DNA from: an uncultured Mycoplasma sp.
GTDB lineage: Bacteria > Bacillota_I > Bacilli_A > RF39 > UBA660
Assembly (NCBI GenBank): GCA_947565485.1
Contig: CANOGG010000039.1
Location: forward strand, 1 to 8,545
Direction of reading: 5' to 3'
DNA: 8,545 nt
Positions within the stretch are counted from its first letter, which is position 1, and the number at the start of each line of letters is the position of its first letter. Below the pieces are notes generated by a model. The model was not told the DNA's origin. It did not search any database and saw nothing but the letters and a program-made list of their open reading frames with translations. The translations under genes and the position numbers were made by a program. This document shows, piece by piece, positions 1-5,863 of the stretch.

Positions 1-48
1 TTGTTGTTTTCTTTTTGTCAATTTGTGACTTTTATTTTTGGAAAGTCC
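1..48 (-). promoter_or_regulatory. Intergenic edge with a lone -35-like box
   Basis: This short segment follows the stop codon of the small zinc-ribbon-like gene. On the minus strand it contains a perfect TTGACA hexamer (positions 16-21). With a normal 17-bp spacer its -10 box would fall just outside the left edge, so a promoter for the next gene to the left is possible but unproven. A 6-bp inverted repeat (GACTTT/AAAGTC, roughly 26-47) is not followed by a T-run on the minus strand, so I do not call it a terminator. Confidence 0.2.
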
Positions 49-450
49 CTATATTTTAGGAGTATTGCTATAAATAATATTATAACTGGCGATTTCGGTT
101 TTAGGAACATAGATTACTTGGCTACAATCTAAACACATAAGTACCACATGAGTGATTGAGACATCATTATCATCATATTCTAAGATTTGGCTGCAACTAG
201 GGTTATAAGGACCAACAAAGATAAAGTATTCATGAGGACAATCTTGTTTTTTGATAACACTAGCTAAATTAAGGCTTGATGGTTCAATATATTTGATTGT
301 TCTTATCTCTTCTTGTAAAGAGAGATATTCTCTAACAACGGGATTATTAGCTAACTCTCTAAGTCTTTTCATTTTACCATGTAATTTACGCATACTATTT
401 TTCTTTTTTCGTAAATCACGGAGATTTTTTATTCTTTGTTCTTCTTGCAT
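49..450 (-). CDS. Small coiled-coil protein with possible zinc ribbon, function unknown
   Basis: A 133-residue protein that I do not recognise as a named family. Residues 1-55 are strongly charged and helical, rich in Lys, Arg, Glu and Leu, and look like a short coiled coil; the stretch NPVVREYLSLQEEI is the type of helix seen in uncharacterised low-GC Gram-positive proteins. The C-terminal half is beta-like and holds C71-x-H73 and C106-x2-C109, with another Cys at 86, so a single zinc-ribbon fold is plausible. There is no signal peptide or membrane segment, so it is probably cytoplasmic. The ATG start is supported by AAGGA eight bases upstream. The gene starts only 26 bases beyond the tsf terminator and I see no room for a separate promoter there, so it may be expressed by read-through of that terminator. 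Being a real gene is likely; any function is unknown. Confidence 0.75.
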   Translation of the reverse strand: MQEEQRIKNLRDLRKKKNSMRKLHGKMKRLRELANNPVVREYLSLQEEIRTIKYIEPSSLNLASVIKKQDCPHEYFIFVGPYNPSCSQILEYDDNDVSITHVVLMCLDCSQVIYVPKTEIASYNIIYSNTPKI

Positions 451-475
451 TTTAATTTTCCTTCTTTCTTTGATT

Positions 476-500
476 AAAAAACTAACTTAAGAGTTAGTTT
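476..500 (-). terminator. Rho-independent terminator of rpsB-tsf
   Basis: On the minus strand a 9-bp perfect stem (AAACTAACT / AGTTAGTTT) closes a four-base CTTA loop and runs into six T residues. The tsf stop codon (494-496) lies inside the first arm of the stem, so a ribosome terminating on tsf would cover part of the hairpin. The stem is AT-rich, so read-through into the small downstream gene is plausible. Confidence 0.8.
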
Positions 501-1372
501 CCTTTAATTTGGTTCATAACTTCTTCAGCAAAGTTTTCAGAACGCTTTTCGATACCTTCGCCTACTTCAAAACGAACCATACTGATAATCTCGCCACCAT
601 TATTTTTAACGTAGGTAGCAACTGATAAGTCACCATCTTTGATGAAAGCTTGTTCAGCCAAGCAGATTTCTTTAAAGTATTTTTTGATACGACCATCAAC
701 CATTTTTTCAGCGATGTCAGCAGGTTTGCCCTCAGACATAGCAAGTTCTTTTTGGACTGAGCGTTCATGTTCAACAACGTCAGATGGAACTTCACTTTCA
801 AAAACGTATAATGGTTTCATAGCAGCGGCTTGCATAGCAACGTCTTTAGCTACTTCTTCGTTCGCACCTTTTAGAACAGTTAAAACAGCGATACGGCCAC
901 CCATATGAAGATATGAGCCAAATACTTCATCCGCACTCTTAGTAACGATATTAACACGTCTTAGAGAAAGTTTTTCACCGATTTTAGCAGTTTTAGCAAT
1001 TATTAAATCATTAATAGTACCCTCTTCACAATTAAGAGTTGAACTTTCTTCAAGGTTTTTAGCATCACTATTTAAAATAGTATTACCTATTGTATCAATC
1101 ATTGTCGTAAATTCTTCATTTTTACTTACAAAGTCAGTTTCACTATTTACTTCTAATATGACAGCACGATTGTCTTTAATATAAATATTAGCTAAGCCCT
1201 CAGCGGCAATACGCGCTTCTTTTTTGGCACTTTTGGCAATACCTTTTTCACGAAGCCAATCGATAGCAGCGTCCATATCGCCACTCGTTTCAGCGAGGGC
1301 TTTTTTACAGTCCATCATACCAGCGCCAGTTTTTTCACGTAGGTCCTTAACCATACTTGCAGTAACTTCCAT
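494..1372 (-). CDS. tsf: Translation elongation factor Ts (EF-Ts)
   Basis: EF-Ts is the nucleotide exchange factor that releases GDP from EF-Tu during cytoplasmic translation. The 292-residue length is essentially that of the Bacillus protein. The N-terminal UBA-like domain (about 1-50) has the hallmark LREKTGAGMMDCKKAL and WLREKGI stretches. The core follows with EVNSETDFVSKNEEF at about 74-88, the segment that contacts the EF-Tu nucleotide site. YLHMGGRIAVL, EICLAEQAF and the terminal VGEGIEKRSENFAEEVMNQ are typical of Bacillota EF-Ts. It starts 24 bases after the rpsB stop, so the two genes form the usual rpsB-tsf operon. The ribosome site is weak (a GAGAG about nine bases before the ATG), which may suggest coupling to rpsB translation. 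The ATG is chosen because it matches the family N-terminus exactly. No truncation or missing key residue is visible. Confidence 0.98.
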   Translation of the reverse strand: MEVTASMVKDLREKTGAGMMDCKKALAETSGDMDAAIDWLREKGIAKSAKKEARIAAEGLANIYIKDNRAVILEVNSETDFVSKNEEFTTMIDTIGNTILNSDAKNLEESSTLNCEEGTINDLIIAKTAKIGEKLSLRRVNIVTKSADEVFGSYLHMGGRIAVLTVLKGANEEVAKDVAMQAAAMKPLYVFESEVPSDVVEHERSVQKELAMSEGKPADIAEKMVDGRIKKYFKEICLAEQAFIKDGDLSVATYVKNNGGEIISMVRFEVGEGIEKRSENFAEEVMNQIKGN

Positions 1373-1396
1373 AATTTTTTTCTCTCTTTCTTTTAT

Positions 1397-2389
1397 TTAT
1401 TTTAAATTAGCAATTATTTCATCTTTTTTCATAGCAGAGTAGCCTTTGATGCCTTGTTCTTTAGCAATCTTTTTAAGGTCAGCCAAAGTCATTTCACTAT
1501 AATCTTTAACTTCAGTATTTGAAGTTTCAACTTCCTTTGGTTCCTCTACTTTTTCAGGAGCAACTTTTGCTTCTTCTTTTTTAGGTGTTGCTTCTTTTTT
1601 CTCATCAGATTTTTTAGTATTTTCTGGTTCTTCTTTGATTAAGTCGTCCATAGTCTTAGGAGTTTCTTTAGACTTTTTATCTTCTTCAGAAACGTAATCA
1701 ACCATTTCTAAATTACGAGATTCACAAATAGCATTAGCTAATACGCCTAATAAAATTTTAACACTTCTTACAGCATCATCATTACCAGGAATGACAAAAT
1801 CAACGTCATCAGGGTCACAGTTAGTATCAACAATACCAAATACCGGGATACGAAGTTTTCGGGCTTCTCTAATCGCATTTATTTCCTTTTTAGGGTCAAC
1901 GATAATTAACGCATTTGGTAACTTGTCCATGGCTCTAATACCACATAAAATTTTGTTTAGTTTATCATACTCTTTCTTTAGTCCGATAACTTCTTTTTTA
2001 GGTAGTAAGTCAAATTTACCATCACGTTCCATGTTTTCGATTTCTTCAAGTCTTTTAACTCTTCTTCTGATTGTGCGGAAATTAGTTAAAGTTCCACCTA
2101 ACCATCTTTCAGTTACATAGTAAGAATTACTACGATTTGCTTCTTCAACTGAGACTTCACCAGCTTGTTTTTTAGTACCAACAAAAAGGAATGTTCCTCC
2201 ATTATCAGCGATTGCTTTAACCTCAGCATAAGCTTCTTCTAATTTTTTAGTAGTCTTTTCAAGGTCGATGATATAAATATCCTCTCTTGTACCAAAGATA
2301 TACTCTTTCATTTTAGGGTTCCATCTTTTGGTTTGGTGACCAAAATGAACACCTGCTTCTAATAAATTACTCATAGAAACTACGGCCAT
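1397..2389 (-). CDS. rpsB: 30S ribosomal protein S2 with C-terminal Rho_N-like extension
   Basis: S2 is a surface protein of the small ribosomal subunit, between head and body. Residues 1 to about 230 are a normal S2: [19 protein letters not shown] at 9-27, [11 protein letters not shown] at 94-104, [15 protein letters not shown] at 162-176, and [26 protein letters not shown] at 181-206 are classic blocks. The protein has 330 residues against the usual 240-250. The extra part is a Lys/Glu/Pro-rich disordered-looking linker (about 235-295) followed by a compact domain (about 297-330) containing [17 protein letters not shown] and KKDEIIANL. That pattern matches the Rho_N/SAP-like helix-extended-helix family that binds nucleic acid. 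The frame is continuous and tsf follows normally, so this looks like a genuine fusion, not a frameshift. The ATG has AGGTG seven bases upstream and gives the expected N-terminus. Regulation is probably through the structured leader directly upstream. Confidence 0.98.
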   Translation of the reverse strand: MAVVSMSNLLEAGVHFGHQTKRWNPKMKEYIFGTREDIYIIDLEKTTKKLEEAYAEVKAIADNGGTFLFVGTKKQAGEVSVEEANRSNSYYVTERWLGGTLTNFRTIRRRVKRLEEIENMERDGKFDLLPKKEVIGLKKEYDKLNKILCGIRAMDKLPNALIIVDPKKEINAIREARKLRIPVFGIVDTNCDPDDVDFVIPGNDDAVRSVKILLGVLANAICESRNLEMVDYVSEEDKKSKETPKTMDDLIKEEPENTKKSDEKKEATPKKEEAKVAPEKVEEPKEVETSNTEVKDYSEMTLADLKKIAKEQGIKGYSAMKKDEIIANLK

Positions 2390-2506
2390 AAATTAACACC
2401 TGTCCTTTCGTTTTTACCTCTTAGTATTATCACGGCTTAAAGTCCACTAACTTCGTAGCACTCGGTTTTAAGCTAAATACTAATGTGTATTTGCAATTTA
2501 TTTGCC
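2390..2506 (-). promoter_or_regulatory. Structured rpsB leader, candidate S2 autoregulatory RNA
   Basis: The predicted rpsB transcript starts near 2506 and has a leader of about 117 nt. It folds into a nested two-stem hairpin: an outer 8-bp stem TTAGTATT (2476-2483) with AATACTAA (2421-2428), a 2-versus-6-base internal loop, and an inner 7-bp stem GCTTAAA (2467-2473) with TTTAAGC (2435-2441). The inner stem encloses a G-rich loop of about 25 bases. The hairpin ends about 12 bases before the AGGACAGGTG ribosome-binding region. S2 represses its own operon through a structured leader in E. coli, so the same role is plausible here. I cannot assign the structure to a known Rfam family from sequence alone. 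Confidence 0.5.
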
Positions 2507-2512
2507 AAAATT

Positions 2513-2541
2513 ATTGTACTATATATTGGAGGAAAAAGCAA
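2513..2541 (-). promoter_or_regulatory. Sigma-A promoter of rpsB-tsf
   Basis: On the minus strand, TTGCTT (2536-2541) is followed by a 17-bp spacer and TACAAT (2513-2518). The -10 matches five of six consensus positions. The -35 keeps only the TTG. Placement fits a leader of about 117 nt before rpsB, and no terminator with a T-run separates it from the upstream ATPase gene. Confidence 0.6.
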
Positions 2542-2551
2542 GAATAATTGA

Positions 2552-2571
2552 GGAGGAATTGGGAGGAATTG
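2552..2571. repeat. 10-bp exact tandem duplication next to rpsB promoter
   Basis: GGAGGAATTG occurs twice in immediate succession (2552-2561 and 2562-2571). It sits between the stop codon of the ATPase gene and the -35 box of the rpsB promoter, ending about ten bases before that box. One-turn spacing puts the copies on the same DNA face. It may be a protein-binding site or just a small duplication. Confidence 0.6.
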
Positions 2572-2583
2572 GCTTTTTAGAAG

Positions 2584-3774
2584 TTAGGGGGTTAAAAGCC
2601 AGTCAAAAACATTGATTTGTTTAATGCCATTATAGGAAGTATAGGGAGTATAATCAGTAGTTAAAAGATATTTAGGGTTATGGTCATTTATATTTTGGAG
2701 GGGTTTTAATTCTCTTTCTAAAGTTAACTTATCTTTAACAGTATAACTTACCTGGTAGTATTCTTCGCCTTGTTCATTAATAGCGACGAAATCTACTTCG
2801 TTATCATCATTTTTACCGATGTATACTTCATACCCTCTTCTTAAGAGTTCTAAATAGACAACATTTGCTAGGATGTGCCCTTCATCAGCATTTTTACTAC
2901 CGAGTAAATAGTATCTTAAACCGACATCGGATAAGTAGTATTTATTGCCAGTGGTTAAATAGTTTTTTCCTTTAATATCATAGCGGGTAGCTTTATATAA
3001 AACAAAGGACTTAGTTAAGGCTTCAAGATATTTTTCGACAGTAGGAACAGATATTTTTCTGCCATTAGAGGTCATTGTGTTTGCGATACTAGTACTGGAA
3101 CATAGGTTGCCAATGTTATCAAACATAAATTTTATAATATCTTTTAACATACCAATATCGGATATTTCTTTTCGTTCGGCAATATCATTTACAATAACAG
3201 TATTATAAAGGCCATCTAAATACATTCTAATATCTCGAGAGCTGTTTAATTTTAGAACATAAGGGAAAGAACTCTTAGTTATATAGTCGAGGTATTTTTG
3301 GGCAATATCGGATTTTCCAACATAAGAAATATACTCTTTAAATGAAAGTGGAAGCATTTTTATTTCGACATATCTTCCAGAGAGAAGTGTTGCTAATTCG
3401 CCAGATAATAATTTGCTATTGGAACCAGTTATATATAAATCAACATTCTTTTTTATATAAAGGCTATCGCAGGCTATTTGAAAGTCAGTTAACTTTTGGA
3501 CTTCATCAATAAAGACATAATTCATTTTATCAGGTAATAATTTGGAACTGATGTAAGTATATAAGTCGTTATAATCTTTCATATCGTTAAAATCGTGGTC
3601 TTCTAAATTTATGCGAATTATTTGAATGGGATTAACATTATCTTCTAATAAATAAGTAATATAGAGGTCAAATAAGGCTGATTTGCCACTTCCTCGAGGA
3701 CCCCTGACTATTTTGATTAATTCTTTATCTCTAAAACTTATTAAATCATTTAGATATATAGGTCTTTCTATCAT
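2584..3774 (-). CDS. ATP-binding protein, AAA_14 plus DUF4143 type
   Basis: A 396-residue cytoplasmic P-loop ATPase of the common AAA_14/DUF4143 family, whose biological role is not established. Walker A is GPRGSGKS (25-32). Walker B is YVFIDE (86-91). TGSNS (116-120) carries the sensor-1 residue and LSGRYV (131-136) supplies a likely arginine finger. A winged-helix-like part follows at about 225-255. The C-terminal DUF4143 part has a degenerate PD-(D/E)XK-nuclease-like core: ELLRRGYEV (309-317), EVDF (326-329) and QVSY (341-344), with Gln-Val where an active nuclease has (D/E)xK. The length is typical and all ATPase motifs are intact. The ATG has GAGGA about seven bases upstream. It is a single-gene unit with its own promoter and paired palindromes, between the protease terminator and the rpsB promoter. 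Such genes are frequently accessory and multicopy, so acquisition by transfer is possible but not shown. Confidence 0.93.
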   Translation of the reverse strand: MIERPIYLNDLISFRDKELIKIVRGPRGSGKSALFDLYITYLLEDNVNPIQIIRINLEDHDFNDMKDYNDLYTYISSKLLPDKMNYVFIDEVQKLTDFQIACDSLYIKKNVDLYITGSNSKLLSGELATLLSGRYVEIKMLPLSFKEYISYVGKSDIAQKYLDYITKSSFPYVLKLNSSRDIRMYLDGLYNTVIVNDIAERKEISDIGMLKDIIKFMFDNIGNLCSSTSIANTMTSNGRKISVPTVEKYLEALTKSFVLYKATRYDIKGKNYLTTGNKYYLSDVGLRYYLLGSKNADEGHILANVVYLELLRRGYEVYIGKNDDNEVDFVAINEQGEEYYQVSYTVKDKLTLERELKPLQNINDHNPKYLLTTDYTPYTSYNGIKQINVFDWLLTP

Positions 3775-3805
3775 AGGTAATTCCTCGCTTTCTTTTTATA
3801 ATTCA

Positions 3806-3834
3806 ATTATATCATTCCTTTACTCAAAAGTAAA
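3806..3834 (-). promoter_or_regulatory. Promoter of the AAA/DUF4143 gene
   Basis: On the minus strand TTTACT (3829-3834) is followed by 17 bp and a perfect TATAAT (3806-3811). TGA directly before the -10 makes it an extended -10 (TGnTATAAT). The first palindrome starts three bases upstream of the -35 box, a typical position for a transcription factor. Confidence 0.7.
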
Positions 3835-3837
3835 AAT

Positions 3838-3857
3838 TTGTAAATTACAGTTTACAA
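3838..3857. promoter_or_regulatory. Proximal imperfect palindrome (candidate operator 1)
   Basis: TTGTAAATTACAGTTTACAA is a 20-bp imperfect palindrome, with half sites matching at eight of ten positions. It is followed by AATT, as is the distal copy. Over 26 bp the two sites share 22 positions. It lies just upstream of the -35 box of the ATPase promoter, consistent with binding by a dimeric regulator. The regulator is unknown. Confidence 0.55.
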
Positions 3858-3864
3858 AATTGGT

Positions 3865-3891
3865 TTGACAGGTAATTTTATAAATTATAAT
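3865..3891 (+). promoter_or_regulatory. Plus-strand promoter-like sequence
   Basis: A perfect TTGACA (3865-3870) and a perfect TATAAT (3886-3891) lie on the plus strand, but the spacer is only 15 bp, which is usually poor. No plus-strand gene follows. A transcript would meet the hairpin at 3912-3941 within about 45 bases, giving only a tiny RNA or an antisense transcript of the protease 3' end. The AT-rich palindrome could create the -10 by chance. Confidence 0.25.
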
Positions 3892-3897
3892 TTACAA
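3878..3897. promoter_or_regulatory. Distal imperfect palindrome (candidate operator 2)
   Basis: TTATAAATTATAATTTACAA is a second 20-bp palindrome with nine of ten half-site matches. Its centre is 40 bp from that of the first copy, close to four helical turns, so bound dimers would sit on nearly the same face. It overlaps the -10 of a plus-strand promoter-like sequence. Confidence 0.55.
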
Positions 3898-3909
3898 AAT
3901 TAGAGGTTT

Positions 3910-3941
3910 AAAAAACTCAGGAAGTTTGTTCCCCGAGTTTT
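3910..3941 (-). terminator. Rho-independent terminator of the C1 protease gene
   Basis: On the minus strand AAAACTCGGG (3932-3941) pairs with CCTGAGTTTT (3912-3921), giving a 10-bp stem with one G-U pair that exists only in minus-strand RNA. A T-run of six (3910-3915) follows. It begins about nine bases after the protease stop codon. The mirror pair on the plus strand is an A-C mismatch, so minus-strand use is favoured. Confidence 0.85.
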
Positions 3942-3949
3942 AGTATCTT

Positions 3950-5740
3950 TTATAATTTCCAGAGTTTGTCTTTAGAGTTTAGGTAAATACAACCGCCAAT
4001 AATGCCTAAAATGGCTAAAACTGAGATACCAGCATTGATGCCCGTTTTAGGATTGGAAACGTTATTGGAAGCATCACCGACATCTTTATTTTGGTTTGTG
4101 CTGGTAACATCTAAGACATTAATATTAGTATCATCAATATTTGAATTATCATCTACTTCACTAGAGATTAGAGAACTTGCTTTTGAAGTGTAGGCTCTAA
4201 TAGAACTTTGGGCTTTGATATTTTCTGTAGTGGTTAAATCTGCCCATTTTTCACCGTCGGTAGAGAAGTAAGAAACATCATTTGTTAAGTTAAACATATT
4301 ATAGACATTATCACTTTCGCTACTTGATATAGCAAGAGGAAGAACGATTTCATTTCCCTCTAGTTTGATGATGATAGAAAATTTATCAGTGACATAGATG
4401 TCATTTTTAGGAATAACACTAATATAACCAACGTGGTCAGTTTCGCCACTAGCGATTTCAGTGTAATTTCTAAAAGAACCATTAGCTGCATAATAAACAG
4501 TATATTTTGTACCAATATTAGATGAGGCAAAAGTTACTTTATCTAGTTTTTCTGTTTTAGGGTCTTTTTTAGTAAAGACATTACCAAGATACATTGTATC
4601 ATAATTACTCTTAGCTGTAGCATTATAACCTAAGTCATCGTAGTAATAAGCATAATCAGAAACAGCAAAGTCAGCATCATAATAACCAGCAAGATTAGTA
4701 CAAATATTTATATCGTCATATGAGACATAGAAATAACCATTATCACCAACATTTACTTTATTACCCTCGATAGTATCAGACGTACCATAAGAGTTTTTAA
4801 CAAGCCAAGCGCCTTTACGACTAGGACGGATACTACTTGAGAAACTTGATACTTCGATATTATCGTCCCAACCAACAATTGTTGCAGCATGATTAGATAA
4901 TTTATTAGCACTTTCAAATTTATTATTAACATCACGGAATGAAGAACCATTATAGTAATAGTATTTACCATTACCGAAAGTATGAGATAAGTCGTATAAA
5001 CCATTAGAACTTAAGCTCATATTGAAACCATCAGTAATATTCTTGAAATAGATACCAGCGGCAATTCCACCATGGCTAACAAGATATTTTTTGATAGTCG
5101 TGATGCTATCTTCAGTACAAGCCCCCTGCTCTTGCTGATAAAGAAAGATATTATCAACATCGACAACAGCTTTTTGGTTATCAATATAACTTTGGTTAGG
5201 GTCAGCTTCTTTATTAATGATTTTGAAGAGATTATTTAGAGGCATAGAACTCTCTTCGATGGGTCCCCAGTTATTTAGGACATAGGCGGTAGTATTTATG
5301 AATTGGCCCCCACTGTTAAAGGTACGATTAAAGGTGATGTGGCTCGGGTCATACAAACTATTTTGGGTAGCTAGTTCGAGATGGGCAACACTTAAAAAAC
5401 CCGTATCTAAACCATTTTTTAAAAGGTTAGATTCGATTGAAGCCAGACTTGAGAAAGCCCAGCAAGAGTCGCTATTTTTTTGGTCGCGAACATCAAGATT
5501 ATATTCTTTTAGGCTATATTTAGATAAGGTGTAATCATTAGGCGCTTGTAAAACGTTATAGTTGTTATCTAGTTTACACATGAAAGGCATTAAAGTACGC
5601 GATTTTTCTTCAGCGCTTAGTTTAGTCCAAGCGATATATTCATCAGAGTATTCACAAAAAATTAGTGATAAGTCTTTGGCACTAGCCGTTGATATTCCAA
5701 GTAAAAACATTAAATTTAGAAGTAAAAGTTTCTTTTTCAA
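3950..5740 (-). CDS. Secreted, sortase-anchored C1 (papain-family) cysteine protease with lectin-like domain
   Basis: A predicted wall-anchored cysteine peptidase of 596 residues. Numbering is from a TTG start at 5738-5740. An ATG at 5749 is in frame, but the only ribosome site (AAGGGAG) touches that ATG; it stands nine bases from the TTG, which also yields a standard signal peptide (KKK, hydrophobic core, cleavage after TASA near 21). The papain core shows Gln87, Cys93 in SCWAFSS, His284 in NHAATIVGW and Asn316 in WLVKNSYG, so the catalytic set is complete. Trp of the usual NSWG is Tyr318, and the long papain propeptide is absent. Residues about 350-520 look like the beta-rich lectin-like domain found after C1 domains in bacterial and archaeal surface proteases. 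A Ser/Asn/Asp-rich spacer leads to NPKTG (563-567), a hydrophobic segment (about 570-587) and a Lys-containing tail: a sortase signal. It has its own promoter and terminator, next to the sortase gene. Substrate unknown. Confidence 0.93.
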   Translation of the reverse strand: MKKKLLLLNLMFLLGISTASAKDLSLIFCEYSDEYIAWTKLSAEEKSRTLMPFMCKLDNNYNVLQAPNDYTLSKYSLKEYNLDVRDQKNSDSCWAFSSLASIESNLLKNGLDTGFLSVAHLELATQNSLYDPSHITFNRTFNSGGQFINTTAYVLNNWGPIEESSMPLNNLFKIINKEADPNQSYIDNQKAVVDVDNIFLYQQEQGACTEDSITTIKKYLVSHGGIAAGIYFKNITDGFNMSLSSNGLYDLSHTFGNGKYYYYNGSSFRDVNNKFESANKLSNHAATIVGWDDNIEVSSFSSSIRPSRKGAWLVKNSYGTSDTIEGNKVNVGDNGYFYVSYDDINICTNLAGYYDADFAVSDYAYYYDDLGYNATAKSNYDTMYLGNVFTKKDPKTEKLDKVTFASSNIGTKYTVYYAANGSFRNYTEIASGETDHVGYISVIPKNDIYVTDKFSIIIKLEGNEIVLPLAISSSESDNVYNMFNLTNDVSYFSTDGEKWADLTTTENIKAQSSIRAYTSKASSLISSEVDDNSNIDDTNINVLDVTSTNQNKDVGDASNNVSNPKTGINAGISVLAILGIIGGCIYLNSKDKLWKL

Positions 5741-5771
5741 GTTACACATCTCCCTTTTTTTCCATAATTAA

Positions 5772-5780
5772 AGTATATCA
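5772..5780 (-). promoter_or_regulatory. Extended -10 promoter of the protease gene
   Basis: On the minus strand TGATATACT forms an extended -10 (TGnTATACT); no good -35 lies 16-18 bp upstream. The same nonamer forms the -10 of the beta-helix protein promoter, suggesting both surface genes use similar sigma-A promoters. The predicted 5' leader is about 25 nt. It starts just after the sortase terminator. Confidence 0.55.
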
Positions 5781-5801
5781 TAAAAAACGTAAAAAGCATA
5801 G

Positions 5802-5832
5802 AAAAAAGTTTAATCTAGGATGATTAAACTTT
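5802..5832 (-). terminator. Rho-independent terminator of the sortase gene
   Basis: An 11-bp perfect stem (AAAGTTTAATC, loop ATCCTA, GATTAAACTTT) is followed by a T-run on the minus strand, six T residues counting those in the stem. It lies about 31 bases after the sortase stop. The plus strand lacks a comparable T-run. It separates the sortase transcript from the protease gene. Confidence 0.8.
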
Positions 5833-5863
5833 AATTTTACATTAGAAAGATTAGTTCGAACTT

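Noticed and set aside
326..441. Basic Lys/Arg-rich N-terminus of the small protein as a DNA-binding domain
   Set aside because: The composition fits a short charged coiled coil, and no helix-turn-helix or ribbon-helix-helix pattern is visible, so I describe it without a DNA-binding claim.
1791..2120. 109-codon plus-strand open frame inside rpsB
   Set aside because: It is the complement of conserved S2 codons and shows no independent start signal.
2570..2601. Inverted repeat TGGCTTTT/AAAAGCCA across the end of the AAA/DUF4143 gene, a terminator candidate
   Set aside because: The 16-base loop is long and no T-run follows on the minus strand; downstream bases are ATTCCTCCC. It may slow transcription but does not meet terminator criteria.
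5755..5761. Seven-base homopolymer before the protease ribosome site as a phase-variation tract
   Set aside because: Runs of six to eight A or T are common in this AT-rich sequence, and seven bases outside the coding frame is too short to argue for slippage control.
5562..5771. Plus-strand open frame over the protease 5' end
   Set aside because: It is a reverse reading of the signal peptide and early mature region, with no ribosome site.
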